Part shown: one piece after another, positions 47,918-62,794 of the stretch | How the letters are laid out: every line of letters begins with the position of its first letter | Numbering within the stretch: position 1 is the first letter of the stretch | Origin: Hydra vulgaris | Lineage: Eukaryota; Cnidaria; Hydrozoa; Anthoathecata; Hydridae | Reading direction: 5' to 3' | NCBI RefSeq assembly: GCF_038396675.1 | Contig: NC_088934.1 | Coordinates: 5,533,501-5,597,500, forward strand | Length of the DNA: 64,000 nt | The notes under the pieces: generated by a model | The model's database searches: none | Seen by the model: only the letters and a program-made list of their open reading frames with translations | Told to the model about the DNA's origin: nothing | Made by a program: the position numbers and the translations under genes

Positions 47918-48018
<101 letters not shown>

Positions 48019-48256
48019 TGCTATTATTACTATTACATATTACTATTATTATTATATAGAATTTCATTCTTTATTTGCTTTAAAATGGATTTGATCAATA
48101 ATATGCTTACTGATTTTAATTTCTTTTCCATTTTATTTTTCCAATACAAGCTGTTTCATTTTCACATTCAGAGTCTTTTAATGAATCAAGAAAAAGAATA
48201 TTTTATTATTTCAGACCTTGAAACTGTTATTAAATAAATTTCAATTTATATTTCAA

Positions 48257-48340
48257 GTATTAAAGTCTTATGTACACTTTGTGAGTATTAAAGTCTTATG
48301 TACACTTTGTGAGTATTAAATTCTTATATACATTGTGAAA
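48257..48340 (+). repeat. 28-base minisatellite, three copies
   Basis: Unit GTATTAAAGTCTTATGTACA plus CTTTGTGA repeats twice exactly and once with changes. The rest of 48015-48640 holds nothing recognisable. Confidence 0.9.
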
Positions 48341-48779
48341 GCAATATTATTTTAAATGACTTGAAATTAATTTAACCATTATTAGTTTTTAAAGCCATGA
48401 ATATGCCGAGCGCTATTTTAAAAAATTTAAATTAATGATCGAACTAAACTACAACGCCACCTCATCACTAGAAAAAAATCGGCTATTAATGTAATTAATC
48501 AAAAGTTTTGCTGTTAAATGCAAAATAATATCAAGCCAATTAAAACCAAAAGGAATATATCAAATTCCTTTACTTTTTAATTTGCTTGAAATTTGCACAA
48601 CAAATACACGTTGTAATATTAGTTTATTATAAATTTACTGTAAGAAAGTTGTATTTTACATTTAAAAAGCCTATAAAATCTAATAGGACTTTAGGATATT
48701 GGTTTATCTTTAGGATATTGGTTTATTTCTACAGGAGTCCTACAAATTTTGTAGAAATTATATATTTTTTATATAGGAT

Positions 48780-49290
48780 TACACCATTAACACTATTGCA
48801 GTTTTATTCCTTCTATTTGAATCCTATAGAACCTATAGGATTGCACTTGGATTCCTATAGGTATGATATTGGTCCTATAGGAATCCTATAGCAGCTATAG
48901 GATACTTATGTGAGTCTTATAGAAACTATAAGATATAGGTGCGTTAGGAATCAAAAAGGTATGCCTTAAGTCTTATATAAATCTTATAGAACCTTTAGGA
49001 TACATATATAAATCCTATAGGACCAATGAGATTGTAATAGGATTTTTATAAAGCCTATAGGCTACCTATATGAACTATATTAGTCCTATAGCAATCCAAG
49101 AGGACCTTTAAGATTGCAATAGGATTCCTACGGCATTCCCATAGGTCCTATAGATTTCATATAAAAACTATATGAAATCTATAGGACCTATGGATCTATA
49201 GAATTCTTATAGGTATCTATATGATACCTATAAGAATTCTATAGATCCTATAGGATTCCGATTGGATTGGTATAGGATCCTATAAGACTT
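48780..49290. repeat. Array of CTATAG palindromes with two abutting perfect hairpins
   Basis: CTATAG occurs 14 times between 48831 and 49255, mostly within TCCTATAGGA-like words, along with many one-base variants. At its 3' end are two perfect stem-loops sharing a boundary: 49141-49191 (22-base arms, 7-base loop) and 49192-49248 (26-base arms, 5-base loop). Spacing between motifs is irregular, so it is not an ordinary tandem repeat. No open frame of note. Confidence 0.9.
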
Positions 49291-49880
49291 TTTGACTAGG
49301 TTACGTGATTTTTAATAATCTAGTTTTTATTATACTTAGTATTTTATGTTTGTATTAAAAAGTTTTTATGCAATACTTAAAAAACATAAAGTTTTAAAAG
49401 TTGTTTAACAAAATTAAAGTAGGACATTAGGATCTCAGATTTTTACTTACAAAGTCTTTACTAATACTTTTCAAATTAAATAGTGTCACGATTTCTTATT
49501 TTTTATTATTTTATAATTACATTATAGACTAAGAGGCTGTGCAATAAGATAACATTATGTCTTCTCCTTTCCCTAGGCTCATAAATAAGTATGATTTATC
49601 ACGAAAAGGAACGGTAAACATACTTTTCGTAATAATGTTGAAATAATTTTCTATTAAAGTACCGCATGTATTAAGTAGTTTTGTATTAATGTACCGTATT
49701 TGTCTCCTAAAAAAAAAAAAGTCCTCAATTTTAAAGATACTTTAGGACTTTCAGATTCTGGTGGAGAGGAACACATACCTCCATCCTCTTCCCCCTGGAT
49801 CCATCACTGACACCAAGTGATGTTTTTATCAAGATAAACCCCTAAAAATTTTGTAACAAAAATTTTGTAATGAAACACAT
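49291..49880. other. Non-coding stretch
   Basis: A+T-rich; a slightly G+C-richer patch at 49740-49815 is unassigned. Nothing else seen. Confidence 0.5.
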
Positions 49881-50345
49881 TTTGTTTTATTAGTAATTAA
49901 ATGGTACAGATTATTTTTGGTTAGATAGATAACTTTTATACCATTTTAAAATTTTGTTTTAATTATTCCGTAGTATTTAAGTTTATAAATTATTATATGG
50001 TGATTGACCGCTTCAAAAGCTTTTGATAGGTCAATAAAAATTTCAAGTGTATATTGCGATTTTTCAAACAATTTTGAGATCACGTACTTATCAGATAATT
50101 GCATGTTCAGTTGAGTTATCTTTCTTGAAACTATATTGATTGATTTAAAGTAGATTATTGTAATGAAATTATTTGTATATTCTGTGAAAATAATTTTGTC
50201 TAAAATTTTCGAAAATGTGGGGATAACAGAGATAAGGGGCGATAATTACTAATTTCAGATTTGTCCCCTTTTTTAAAAACAGGAACAATTTTTGCAATTT
50301 TTAATTGTTCTGGGAATAATCCTTGATGGATAGAAGCTCTAAATA
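49881..50345 (-). pseudogene. LINE reverse transcriptase, N-terminal motifs
   Basis: On the minus strand from 50345: SIHQGLFPEQLKIAKIVPVF, KKGDKSEISNYRPLSLLS, then after frameshifts STEHAIIQL, SKLFEKSQYTLEIFIDLSKA and VNHHI. These are RT motifs 0-2 of a CR1/L2-like LINE, ending before the catalytic YADD region. Confidence 0.85.
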
Positions 50346-51509
50346 TTTTAAAAATAATAACTTTAAGTTGTTCTTAAGTTTAAACAGTGTTTATAAGTTT
50401 GTGGAGACAGATAGTGTTACGCTTTATAAAATTATATTATCCGAATGCGCAAGACACTAAATAAAGATTTATTAAGTTTATCTGTAAATTGTGATTCCTT
50501 TACACATCAAATAACATGTGACAGCGATCTGTTTTAATCGATAATAATTAAATAAATTAATTGATAATAATACAACTGTGAACCACTTACAAAGCTAAAT
50601 CAATCAAGTTTTATAGTTATTTTAATTAAAGTACTAAAGGTATTAGCATGGTCGGCGTAGGTATGTTTCAATTGGAGAAGGAAAGAAAGAAAAGGTTCTC
50701 CAACTCCACAATTTGCCAACTAGTGATATACATCTCAACTCTCATTTTGCCAACTAAGCCATAAAAAAGATCCCAATCTATCGAAAGAAGGTACAAAAAT
50801 GTCATAATCTGCCGACTGATGGTATAAAAACTCGTTTATTGGGGTGTGAGCTTTTTCAGGTTTTTCTCTTTTTACACCCCCCTCTATAACGCCAACCTTA
50901 GATATCAGTTTGATTTCTGCTTGATTTTGTATAAATTTGAAAGTGTTTTCTTTATTGAGTTTTTTTTATGTTTGTCTTTGCTTCTATGTTAACATTGCTT
51001 TTTCTACAAGGAGCAATAATAACATTGAGGCTTAGACAAACATTTTTAAAAAGATAACAATTTACTAATTATAATATAATCTTTTAAGCATGATTAGAAA
51101 TAAAAAAGTTCTCTCCTGAAAATATAAAATATTGCCTTATTGCTAACTGGACATAAGTTTATAGATGCTTCAAGATAAATATCGGTCAGTTGGACATTTT
51201 GCTTTGTGTTAGGCAACTAAAAAACTCACGTTTGGTAAAAATGAACTTTTTTGCCTTATACCTCTCAAAATATAATCTTGGCTTATATTCTGGAAATTGT
51301 TTATGACACAATGGAGTACTATTCTACGGTCTTAAGACCTCCTACAGATGCTGTATCAAGATACCCCATACTTGCTGATAGAAAACAATTTTTCGAATTA
51401 GTATAGACTTTTTTTTTGAATAATTTTGTTTAACGATGTAAAGAGCCTATGGATTGTAGTTTGCAAAATAATGTTACTTAATGATAAACGCATTATATAA
51501 CATACCTTA
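50346..51509. other. Non-coding stretch
   Basis: No gene recognised. A segment at 50690-50830 repeats the idea 'CTC.....TTTGCC(A)ACT' three times, loosely. Confidence 0.5.
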
Positions 51510-51734
51510 AGCTTGGTTTCCAATAGTTGTAGAAATATCGTACACAGTTGTACAACATTTTATACTGGAAACATTTTCTTGTTTAAGTTGCACAACCTAA
51601 CATTGGTTGTACAGCAAGATTTATGTGGTAATACCAAGGTTGCTGAAATAGAATCAAATCAATTTCGGCAAAAATTGTTGTACAACAAAAACGCACAACT
51701 GATGTATATTTCTACAACTATTGGAAACCAAGGT
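51510..51734. mobile_element. 225-base MITE with TTA duplication
   Basis: Terminal inverted repeats of about 28 bases (CTTGGTTTCCAATAGTTGTA at each end, running inward) and flanking TTA at 51507-51509 and 51735-51737. Subterminal words TTGTACAAC/GTTGTGC also pair. The TTA duplication points to PIF/Harbinger-type mobilisation; this is an inference. Confidence 0.8.
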
Positions 51735-52270
51735 TTAGCAAATTTGAAAACTAATAATTTACTTTGTCATCAAAAAACCACAAATTTTGACTCCTCGCAG
51801 GCCTAATGATGTCAAATGATTTTTTTCGAAATACTTTTTGCCAAAACCTAGCTTTAATAGTAACTGTTTCAATATATGAAATTGGTTGTCACAACTCTTA
51901 AGATGCCTCCACAATTACAATGTTTTATGGTACCCCACTCTTAACAAATTATTTTATGACTGTTAATTAATGAAATAATTAATAAACCCTGAACTTTTAG
52001 CCTGCTTTTTTTTTTTGCTATTACAAAAAATAAAAAAAATTGCGATCCATCAAAGGTCCTGAAAAACATTAAAAAGATAGACCCCTTTTCGTTGTTTTGA
52101 TTTTGCGAACACGTGCGCATGCGGAAGTCGTTGGCAGTCAAAACAAACTCATTTAGCGTTTTTAGTTGAATAAAGAAAAAGTAAAAGTAAACATTTGGTA
52201 TTTTTTTATTACTTTCTATGCATCTATAATACGGAAAGTTGGAAAGAATCAAGTTATTTTGAGACATTAG

Positions 52271-53465
<1,195 letters not shown>

Positions 53466-53494
53466 TGAAAAAAAAAATTATTATTAAACATTTT

Positions 53495-54420
53495 TTATTT
53501 CTGTAATACGCTTTTATTTAAATTTATAAGTCCAGCTACTGAAATCATTATACTGTCAAGTAAATCAACTTGGCTTACAGGTATAGTTGATGTTAATAGT
53601 TGATATTTTTTTAAACGCTCAATAACTCTTTCTATATGGATTCTTACACGAACAATTTGACGAGATAAATCACTGTTTTTTACAGCCATTTAATTTTTAC
53701 ATTTTGTAAAGGCTGGTATTATTAAAACAGCTTCTCTTGTTGCTAATTCTTCTTCCGCTAAAAATCCTTTATCAGCTAAAATAAAATCTCCGTAACAAAC
53801 TTAATCTAAAAAACCTGACTCAATTGTGATCGATTTGTCTGATGCTCCCAAATCATTAGTTTCTGCATCGTTAAATGATCCAACCTCGTGAGTCGGTAAT
53901 ACTTTTTTTGATTGTTCATATCGTTCTAAAGAAATTTTTTCATTTGTTTTCCATGTGTCTTTTTAAAAGAAAATACAGTTACCACATAATCAATATGATA
54001 GGAATCATCAGATTTTTCCCTAAAAAAGTTGAACCGCACAGCTAATATACAAGTAAGAATAGTAAAGTTTTAAATCAAAGAGTTTATTCATTTTTTATTA
54101 TCCTTATTTAAGTATAAAAAAATACATGAAAACTATTTGAACACAAAATATACTGAATGGAAAACTTAGTCTTACCTGTCGTAAAATGAGTACTGCATAA
54201 AAGAGCATTATTTATTTGTTTTTCGTTCCATTTTTCTCTTTTAATTGCTGCAACTTACTTTTCTCTTCTGTTAACATTAGATTTATTATTATTATTTATT
54301 ATCCAGATTTACTAGCTGGTATTCGATAAAAGCTCAAATAAGCATTAGCTAATGTTATTTTATTTGAGCATCCATAGGCACAACACACGTCATAATATTT
54401 TATAAATATAAATGATTATT
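53495..54420 (-). pseudogene. THAP/DDE transposase of the second ISL2EU, core deleted
   Basis: A THAP-like exon on the minus strand (about 54360-54178) reads YRIPASKSG, then in another frame VAAIKREKWNEKQINNALLC with STHFTTG, ending at a GT donor. After an intron, sequence from about 54040 gives SDDSYHIDYVVTVFSF, GDFILADKGFLAEEELA (second catalytic Asp), then SRQIVRVRIHIERVIERLKK (catalytic Glu) and the C-terminus to 53495. The region with the coiled coil, helix-turn-helix and first catalytic Asp is missing. Confidence 0.75.
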
Positions 54421-54565
54421 AGAAATATTTTGCTTAAGTTAAACCTTTCACTCCTATGAAAGTTGCTAGTTAATATTTACTGTTTCAAAAATTGATTTAT
54501 TTTGACTGCCGAAGACGTGCACATGCGCATTTGTTTCGCAAAATCAAAACAATGAAAAGGGGTCT

Positions 54566-54977
54566 TTAAAATGCAAATCCTTAAACAAAATTTTTACCCC
54601 GTGTTTTTATCCTCGTTTATTTAGACTAATTTTTTTAAAGAATAAAACAAAATATCAAAAATCAAAGAAAATATATTTAAAAAAACATGAATAAATTAGT
54701 AATACAAAAAAACGCTGTCAACAAAAAAGTATTATTGTTAAGAATGATATCATATGATAAAAACAATATCGTTAATAAAGAAACAGCATTGTTAAGAAAG
54801 AAGCAGCATTGTTAAGAAAGAAACAGCATGCTAACAAAAATAAACAAAATGTAAACAGTGTTTAGACTTATTAATAAAACCATCATCTGATATCTAGGCT
54901 AGTTTAATACTTTAAAATAGTAAAAAAAAAACTTTTTGATTTTTTAATGCAAACAATATAAAAAAGAATTCTTCGTT
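54566..54977. other. KCC 3' flank
   Basis: Non-coding sequence beyond the KCC stop codon (54978). A short cluster of CAGCATTGTTAAGAAAGAA words at 54785-54830 is a small repeat. Contains the expected 3' UTR. Confidence 0.5.
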
Positions 54978-57900
54978 TTAAGAATATATTGTGACGACTT
55001 CATCACCACTCCCTCTCACTAGCAGTACACGACCAATACCTTCTGTCAAGACCTCTATAAACTCCATGTCTATTATTAATGTTAAGAAAAACTATATCAA
55101 CTCGAATGAACATAATGTTCATTAACGCACAAATAATATAACCTTGTTGTCTTCAGTTTAGTGTTTATCTTTTTTTTTGTATCAAAATGGTTTAATATTA
55201 TTTAATTATATTGATGTTACACTATCAATACAAGTTCATGTACATTTATATTAAAATTTTTTTACATTTATATTTAGATATTTATAATTAAATTTCTGCT
55301 AGATTTTTTTCAATTTTTGTTTTTTTAATTTTTATTTCTAATCTGCAATTACTCTTTGTTTTAAGCTGTTGGCAATATTTATATGAAAACCACTGATATT
55401 AGAGGTTTATCAGTTTGATATTTTTTGTGTTTTTAAACAAAAAAATTTAGAAATAAATTGTGAAAATATTTTCAGTTGTATTAAATATCTTTATAAAGGA
55501 GAGCAATGATTTCTTTAGAACTTTTATGAAACCCCAATAGTCATTATATATATTGAACTTAGGGATGGCAATCCCGGGATCCCGAGATTCCGTACAAATT
55601 GTTCGTCCCGAAATCCCGGGTTTAGTCTCCGAAATTTCCTAGGATTTCGGGATTGTCTTAAAAAAGTAAAAGTACAGAAAGTTTCAGCTTAAATGTAATT
55701 AAGAAATTTAGACATCATAAAATATAAATATAGGCTTTGGAACTGTAGCTGCTTTTTTTTTTGTAGCTGTTTATCCTCTTTGCAATGCTTTCTAATTATT
55801 CTTCCTCTTTCTGTATTTGATCGAAAATGCAAACTAAAATCATTATTGCTTATTTGCAATGTTATACTATATATACATTTTTTATATGTTTAACCGCACA
55901 TATTTTGTACGATTAAACATATAAAAAATGTATATTTAGTATAATATTAAAACTAATATATTATTAAAAATAAATAAAATTTTAGCACGTGCTTATTGGA
56001 AGAATAAACATTTTTAATAAAAGAAATTTTTATTTTTAATTTTCTAATTCATTCTAATTCCAATGTTTGCGTCATTTTTATTTCATTTTTATTTCATGTC
56101 CACTCAATTTAATTACAAATATGTGCGTGATTTACAAAAGTTTAATTAATAAAGTTATCAAAATATAGAAGGTTTATTAAACAATAAAAGTTTACTTAAC
56201 ATCCGTTCTACTGATGAAGTTATCCAAATACATAAGGTTTATTAAATAAACTTTAGTTATCGTTATTTAAAGTAGAAATTGTTTTCGAAGAGAAAGATTA
56301 TATTCGAGATTCAAATGATTCATTGTTAATTAATGAAACATCTGAAGTTAAATTTTGTTGTAACCAAATTATTGGTTACAACAAAAGCGTCAGGAAAATT
56401 GTTAAAATGTTTAAAAGGTTCCTAAACAGAAATGAAAATTATTTACAAAAGTACGTAAAAATTGAGTTTAGAAAGATCATCCATTTAATCATGGATTGCA
56501 AAATCCGATGTAGTAGCTTAAATGAAAACTTAAAATTAAAAAAATTATTGTGCTAAAAAGGCACTTCTAGATTAAGAATTGGATTCCAACATCGATGATT
56601 CAATTAAGATAAACGAGAAAGAATGTAGAATGATATCTGATTTAGTAGTACTTTTACTCCCAATAAAGCAACTGTGGTAGCACTTTGTCGACAAGACGCA
56701 ACTTTAATTTCTTCTAAAAATGCATAGAAGTTTATGTTGAAAAAAATAAATGAACAACAATCTGAAATCGGAAAACAATTGTATAATGCTTTGAGTCACC
56801 GAATTTAAGAGTGGAGAACACCGTTAAGGAGCTTAGTATATCTTCGTGGCCAGGTTACTTTATAAAAAATTCCAGAAGTTTTTCTACCAAATAAAGTACC
56901 AAAAATAAAAAAATTATGATAAACCTGATAAAGTGTTTATACTCGGCAAATATAATAATAGCAACAGACTTAAGTAGAATAATGTCAAAACAATTAAAAT
57001 GAACAAATTAAATGAAGTGATGGAAAAAAGATTGGCAGCAATACGAACACAAAATATAAAGGTAAAAAATAACTTATAAAATTCAAAAAGAAATACTGTT
57101 ATTTGAAAGTAGTAGCCTATGATTAGATCACCTTAAAAAAATATGATTATATAATATCTTTACGGACAACAAGTATAAATTCCGAAAAAGCATTCTCAGT
57201 TTTTATGTTAAAAAATCAAATATGATTAAGCGACGAAATGATTGACACTCATTTTTTATGGTAGTACTTTCAAAAACAAATGTAACTCATGTATATTCAT
57301 GCATGTTCATAATATTTTTAGTTATTATTTTTATTTATACCGTGTTAACATTTTAAGTATTGTTTTATAATTTAAATTACTTAGGTTCATTAATGAATGA
57401 AGTACTTTATTTATATCATAATTAAATTAATCACTTTTAAGTATTTGATAAGTATATTTGATAACGTTAGTTCTTATTATGTTTCTTTTTCTACAATTGC
57501 GTTTTTATCTATTCAATCCCGGGGACAACTTTTTCAATCCGAAATCCCAGGATTGAAAATTTCCGGGATTTTTGCCATCCCTAATTGAACCACATATCCA
57601 TACACTTATCCATATTTTAGTATAGGAACGAACGCGCAAAACTGAATCAGTAATAAAAGCTTCACATTACATCTCAACACATTATAGAACAAATTCTTAA
57701 TCATAAATTCAATTATTTCTTTTGACATCACTTACCCTATGACAGCTGACACTATTAAATATTTTCAAAAAGCCTCAAATGAAAGAAACAAAAAGTAATC
57801 TCATTTTCATTATATTTCATATTTCCATCAAACAAAATATTTTGGCAATGCTGCATTATCATTAAATTCTATGTGCTTAAAATCTATTGAAACATATTGT

Positions 57901-60900
57901 GTGGCTTAAATTACTTTTGTGAAAAATGATCAAACCAATAAGAATCTTTAGGATATTTTAGGATTAGGATATTTGACCAATATCCTAATCCTAAAATATT
58001 GGACTAAGGATTGGACAAAGTTAACCTTGTTATGTTAACTTCAGTTATTTGTTTTTTTTTTATTGAAAAAAACACTAACACATTTAGCATTGTTGTAGAT
58101 TTCAACACTGTTGACATTCAACATAGTAGTAGCATTCAAAACTGTTGTAGCATTTAAAATAGTTGTAACATTCAACACTGTTGTGGCATTCAATACTGTT
58201 GTAGAATTCAAAACTGTTGTAGCATTCAACACTGCTGTAGCATTCAATACTGTCGTGCCTTATCAAGTTTATTTTATTCACTTTTTATGTGACAAAATCA
58301 TAATAAAATCATGGTGAAAAGATACACATATCTTGCTTGGTATCTGCACTAGGAAGTGGTAGGTTGATTAGCACAAGACGTGCATTTTGGGATTTTTCAA
58401 CTACTAGCTTGTTTAATTTAATTGCAGTATCCATTCTGCGTACATTAGACTCATTTCTAAGTGTAAAAATAAACAAAAATTCAATATAAAACTATAAAAA
58501 TTGAAATAAGTTAAAACAAACTCTTAAGTTTATATTACTATACGTAGTAATACATATGTACTTATACTATTAAATATATAATTATTAAATGTTATATTTT
58601 TTTAATTCGACTTTATTTCACTAAATTTTCATTTATTTCATTTTAAACTTTTACTATATAAAATCACATTAGCTTTTGTGTCAATTTCGTGAAGTTTTTA
58701 TTGATTTTAAGTGATTCAAAAATACTTATATTTTAAGGGGATTTTGTACTTTAAGAAATTTTAGATTTAATTTTAGAACAAGTGTAATTAACCAAGCAAA
58801 GAAAAATCAAACAAGCAAATGTAATCAATCAACCAAACATGATCAACCAACCAAATGCAACTAATCAATCAAATGTAATCATCAGTTTAGATTTCAAAAC
58901 AAAAATTCAACTATTAAGTTATATAACTCGCACTCTAGATAAATCATATTAACTGATCCTCCCTCAAGTAGATAACTTATATTAACTAATCCTTCTTCAA
59001 GTAGATAACTTATATTAACTGATCCTCCCTCAAGTAAATAGTTTGACCACCACACATGGGGAGAAATTAGTAAAAGATGTTACTATATTATTGAAATAAA
59101 GCATATTATATTTAAATCCTCCTAAGGCTTCAAGGGATTATGTATGCTAGGTTTAACAGCTATAACTCATGCTGTATGAACTGGTTTAAAAGCCGAACAA
59201 ATCATTTTTTTGAACATATACAGTATTTTCTCTCAGCTCTTCAGAAAACTCTAGACAATAATAAAGAACGATACATTTTTTATATAAAAATATTCATCTA
59301 TCCCCTATAACAAAGGACAAACACATTAGGCATATAAGTTTACCATTGACAGTCTGTTCTTTGAATTGATTCTGCCTAACTACCCAGTCAGAAAAATGAT
59401 ACATTATTTCATGTAGTAATGTGTGTGATTTTAAGTCCAAAATAAACCAAGTTTTAAAATGAACCAGATGTGCAAAACACTGTACTAAAAAAGTTTTAAA
59501 AACTCAATAAAAAACTTATAAAGTTACTTACGGCTTTTGAGGCGTTTTGGTAGAGAGATTATCCAACTCAAACTTAAGCATTTCCGCATTTTTTGTACAA
59601 CTTTCGTCACTCGAAACTTCATGTGATTTCGAAATATGACTATTATCAAGACTTGAAACTTCATGTGATTTCGAAATATGACTATTATCAAGACTTGAAA
59701 CTTCATGTGATTTCGAAATATGACTATTATCAAGACTTGAAACTTCATGTGATTTCGAAATATGACTATTATCAAGACTTGAAACTTCGTGTGATTTTGA
59801 AACATGACTATTATCAAGAATCATTTGCGCCTAAGGCATATATAAAAAAATTATGCAGGAAAAATAAAGATATTTAATAAAATAAATTATTATTTTTATC
59901 TAACACAATACCTGCAATTTGTTTGCTCTTCGTGACAAATTCATTTTATTCATTAATTCCCTGCGTTGTTCTGCTTTTAATGTGCGTTCGTAGGTGTAAG
60001 CTGATATATCACTGTCTTCCTACAGAAAATTTTAAAGATTTTGCCTGACACTTCATGAACATATTATCTTCCCGAAATTTTCAAAAAAACATTAACACAA
60101 CATTAACACAATAATAATAAGTAAACCACAATTTTTTTTAACGAAGAGAGTGTTCTATAGCATTGATGTGCATTGAAAAAACTAAATAAATAAATATTTT
60201 TTGAGCATGAAGGAACAGGCTCACCTAAAAGATGCAAGCTTGCTGAATGACAAGTCACATGGCTGAATGACGAGTCATATGAGAATTATGTAACTTGTTG
60301 AATTAACACATTGAAATGTTTAATGGAACAACTAATGACAGCTTGAGCAGCAATCTTGATAGCATTTGTAGAAAAAAAAGAAGAGATGCAACCTTATGAC
60401 GATGAGGCAGTGGCTTTAGCTTGGCACACATGGTTTTTTTGTCAAGACTGGAGTATATTCAATGTTTACAATATGCTTTTGAATCTTGTCTAGAAGAGAA
60501 AGAGCATCATTAGAACTACTCCAAATATGACTACAGTATTCCTTACAAAGATAAATAATAAATTTGTAATTATAGACGATGGAATCAGGAGTAAGAGAAC
60601 GGTGGACAGAAAAACGAGAGGAAAATGCTACACTCTTACTGAGTTGATAACTCAGTAAGAGTGTAGCCATCAAAATTTTTTAGGTGCTCCTTGCTTGAAC
60701 ATGTTTAAACAAAACCAGTGTTTTGAAGTGATAAAGTTTCATGAAATGTTTCGTTCATGGTTTATTAGAAATTCAGTTTTGAAAAGTTTACTTTATTTAT
60801 AAGCCATTTTTCAATAAAGGGTACATATAATACTGACAGTATTGCAATAATTGAGTTTTGTTTAAGTTAAATTTCACAAGCTACAGTAAGCTCAAAACTG

Positions 60901-62735
60901 TAAAAGAAGAGAGATTAAATTTAAGATTGGCTGCCTGTTCCCGACAATTTTAAATAAAATTAGCTGTGTTGTCAGTAAGTAGAGCCACTTTAGATGATAG
61001 ATTTTCAAGAAGATCTTTAATCAAGATCAAATGAAGAAACTGAACACAAACTAGGATCAGAGACTAAAAACAAGTTGTAATGTTGACAATCTGAGTAAGA
61101 GAAAATGATTTCAGTTTTGGTCGTTCAGTTTTAGGCAATCAGTGCGCAAGCATTGACTAACGACGATGACGACGATATTGGCTGAGGTGAAATGGCTTTG
61201 TCAATTTGGTCAGAAACATCATAAAAAGAGTGCGGTCTTGAGGAAAGGGAGGACGATGAAGGACAAAAAGAAAGGCAGCTGAGTGAAATAGATAAAGCAC
61301 ATAAAAGAATGCTTAGAGAATTCAAACCTGATTTCACCACAAATAAATGAAATGATGCATAAGTATATGCCCAGGCCATGCATGTGACAATTGAAGTCTT
61401 TTCAAATCAAAGGATAATAGCCACCAACACTGAGATCCAAAAATAAATCAGCTGAACTTAAATTAGTCTCACAAATAACAAGTAAGACTGGTCAATTTTA
61501 CATAGGTACAATTCAACAGGTAAAGTGTCATTTAGAAGAACACAAATATTTGTAAAAAGACAAATTAGGTGCTAGTAATTATTTTTACGCAAAATATTTT
61601 AAGGCATTTTATTCATTTATTAAGTTATTAGAGAACTTGATTTGATCATAGATAATGCATAATTTGGTAACTTGATTTGATCATAGATAGTGCCTAACCA
61701 ATAAGCTATACAATTTCCTCAGTCTTTGTTACTAACCTGAAATAGTAATGAGCTCTTTATGTGGACTCAACAATGCACATCAAAAGCACTACCAGATCAC
61801 TATCCATGTGAAACATGGCACTGTTAATACTATGATAATTTTAGGGAAAATGATGGAATCTGCTTATCTGAGAGCTACCACAGAGTTTCGGAAACCTTAC
61901 TACCAGTCGGCCTCAGAACCATTAAACTGAATTTTAGAGCTGGACCCTAAATAGGAAACAACAGAAAGAGCATAAAACTGAGTTTAATGGTTCTGAGGCT
62001 GTACTTCTGAGAACTGTACCTTGAATAGAAAATAACAGTTGTAAAAATACCCAATAACAAAGACTAACCAACACGAACAAAATCAAAACATAGAATAAGA
62101 TATAAATAAAATTTAAAAATTTCAAAACTTACCATTTCAATAACTTCAATTTCAGCTGTTAACCTTAGATTGTAAAGAAGATCTACTAAGTCTTTCTTTA
62201 TTTGAAGGCTATTGTCGCTTATTTCTTTGTATATGTTAAGGCAAAAGTATAATAAAATGTTTATTTTAATTTAAAATATATTACTATTTCATATTTTGCA
62301 TTTATTGTACATCACACAAGAAAACTTGATGCATCCCACATGTGACAGTTAATCTTGATTTATGGGATGTGGGTTGTAAGTGGCTACAACCTAGCTGGTA
62401 TGAGGCCATAGCCACACATGGATTTTATGTACACCATTAAGTGTAGCTAAATGACACATAGGGTCCACATCACACTTTCTTGTCAGGATTTTTAGATTAT
62501 ATATAGTCGCTGCAATAAATATACATATATATTAACTGAATATATATATATATCAGCCCCCGGAATTTAAATGAGGTCAGCAATTTTTTGCATACCTTAA
62601 GCTGTTAAACGTTTGAATCAAGTCAGCAAAAAAAAATTGGTACATAGGTTTTAACCTAAAACAGAAATGAGGTCGGTAATTTTTTGCCGACCTAAAATAC
62701 TTCAAGGTCGGCAGTTAGATTCCTAATTCCAAGAG

Positions 62736-62794
<59 letters not shown>

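Larger units (their letters stand above)
55070..58325 (-). other. Last KCC intron
   Basis: A 3.26-kb intron holding a complete but dead hAT element, an 18-base minisatellite (58085-58257) and two long hairpins (55866-55942 imperfect; 57953-57999 perfect, 20-base arms). Confidence 0.85.

Noticed and set aside
48586-48891. 101-codon frame running into the CTATAG array
   Set aside because: The repeat motif itself is poor in stops; no domain seen.
59524-59877. Alternative frames across the KCC minisatellite
   Set aside because: The 42-base unit is a multiple of three, so other frames also stay open; only one frame joins the flanking KCC exons.
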